6,212 nt of DNA, from positions 1-6,212 of the forward strand of contig CAKKSJ010000072.1 in assembly GCA_919902965.1 (NCBI GenBank), given 5' to 3'. Positions 6,157-6,212 of this stretch are shown in pieces. Both the position numbers and the translations under genes were made by a program. Under the pieces are notes generated by a model. That model saw only the letters and a program-made list of their open reading frames with translations. It was not told the DNA's origin and did not search any database. Each line of letters starts with the position of its first letter. The stretch's first letter is position 1. Source of the stretch: Burkholderiales bacterium. GTDB lineage: Bacteria > Pseudomonadota > Gammaproteobacteria > Burkholderiales > SG8-39.

Positions 6157-6212
6157 CTTTTCCAACTGCTTCGGAGAACTCCAGAGGACTTCGAAAAAGG
6201 TAGTTGGCGGAG

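Noticed and set aside
6162..6207. Inverted repeat CCAACT/AGTTGG with smaller internal pairings, as a structured RNA
   Set aside because: Six pairs across a 34-base loop are expected by chance, and the right arm may belong to a tRNA CCA end.

Overview
The window reads as a proteobacterial chromosome segment, most likely betaproteobacterial. This rests on moderately high GC by eye and on a PpiD whose N-terminus and overall sequence are of the betaproteobacterial type as I recall it. All four real genes lie on the minus strand, so the biological order runs from right to left: etfB, etfA, an acyl-CoA dehydrogenase gene (acd), then ppiD. Sizeable open frames on the plus strand are shadows of these genes.

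Right edge (about 6073-6212): an intrinsic terminator for something transcribed from beyond the window overlaps a good sigma70-type promoter that should drive etfB. The last bases (6205-6212) read CTCCGCCA on the minus strand, which could be the 3' end of a tRNA, but only eight bases are visible. Middle (2331-6072): etfB and etfA encode an electron-transfer flavoprotein of the type found in anaerobes and in FixAB relatives. They are followed by a 575-residue acyl-CoA dehydrogenase with an internal insertion and a C-terminal helical extension. Together they form a compact redox module: the dehydrogenase oxidises (or, if bifurcation operates, reduces) an acyl/enoyl-CoA and exchanges electrons with the EtfAB heterodimer. 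Two strong hairpins fill the etfA-acd gap.

Left part (57-2330): after a 266-base gap that ends in a strong terminator only about 18 bases before the next start codon comes ppiD, a membrane-anchored periplasmic folding factor. Its parvulin domain looks permuted: the conserved SHILL strand follows, rather than precedes, the rest of the domain. ppiD ends in a modest terminator-like hairpin, and a few bases further on the sequence takes on the look of the 5' end of a bacterial group II intron (49 down to 1), truncated by the window edge.

The most interesting points are the permuted PpiD parvulin, the anaerobe-type etfBA-acd module next to a betaproteobacterial housekeeping gene, the possible group II intron end behind a terminator, and the promoter buried in a terminator upstream of etfB.
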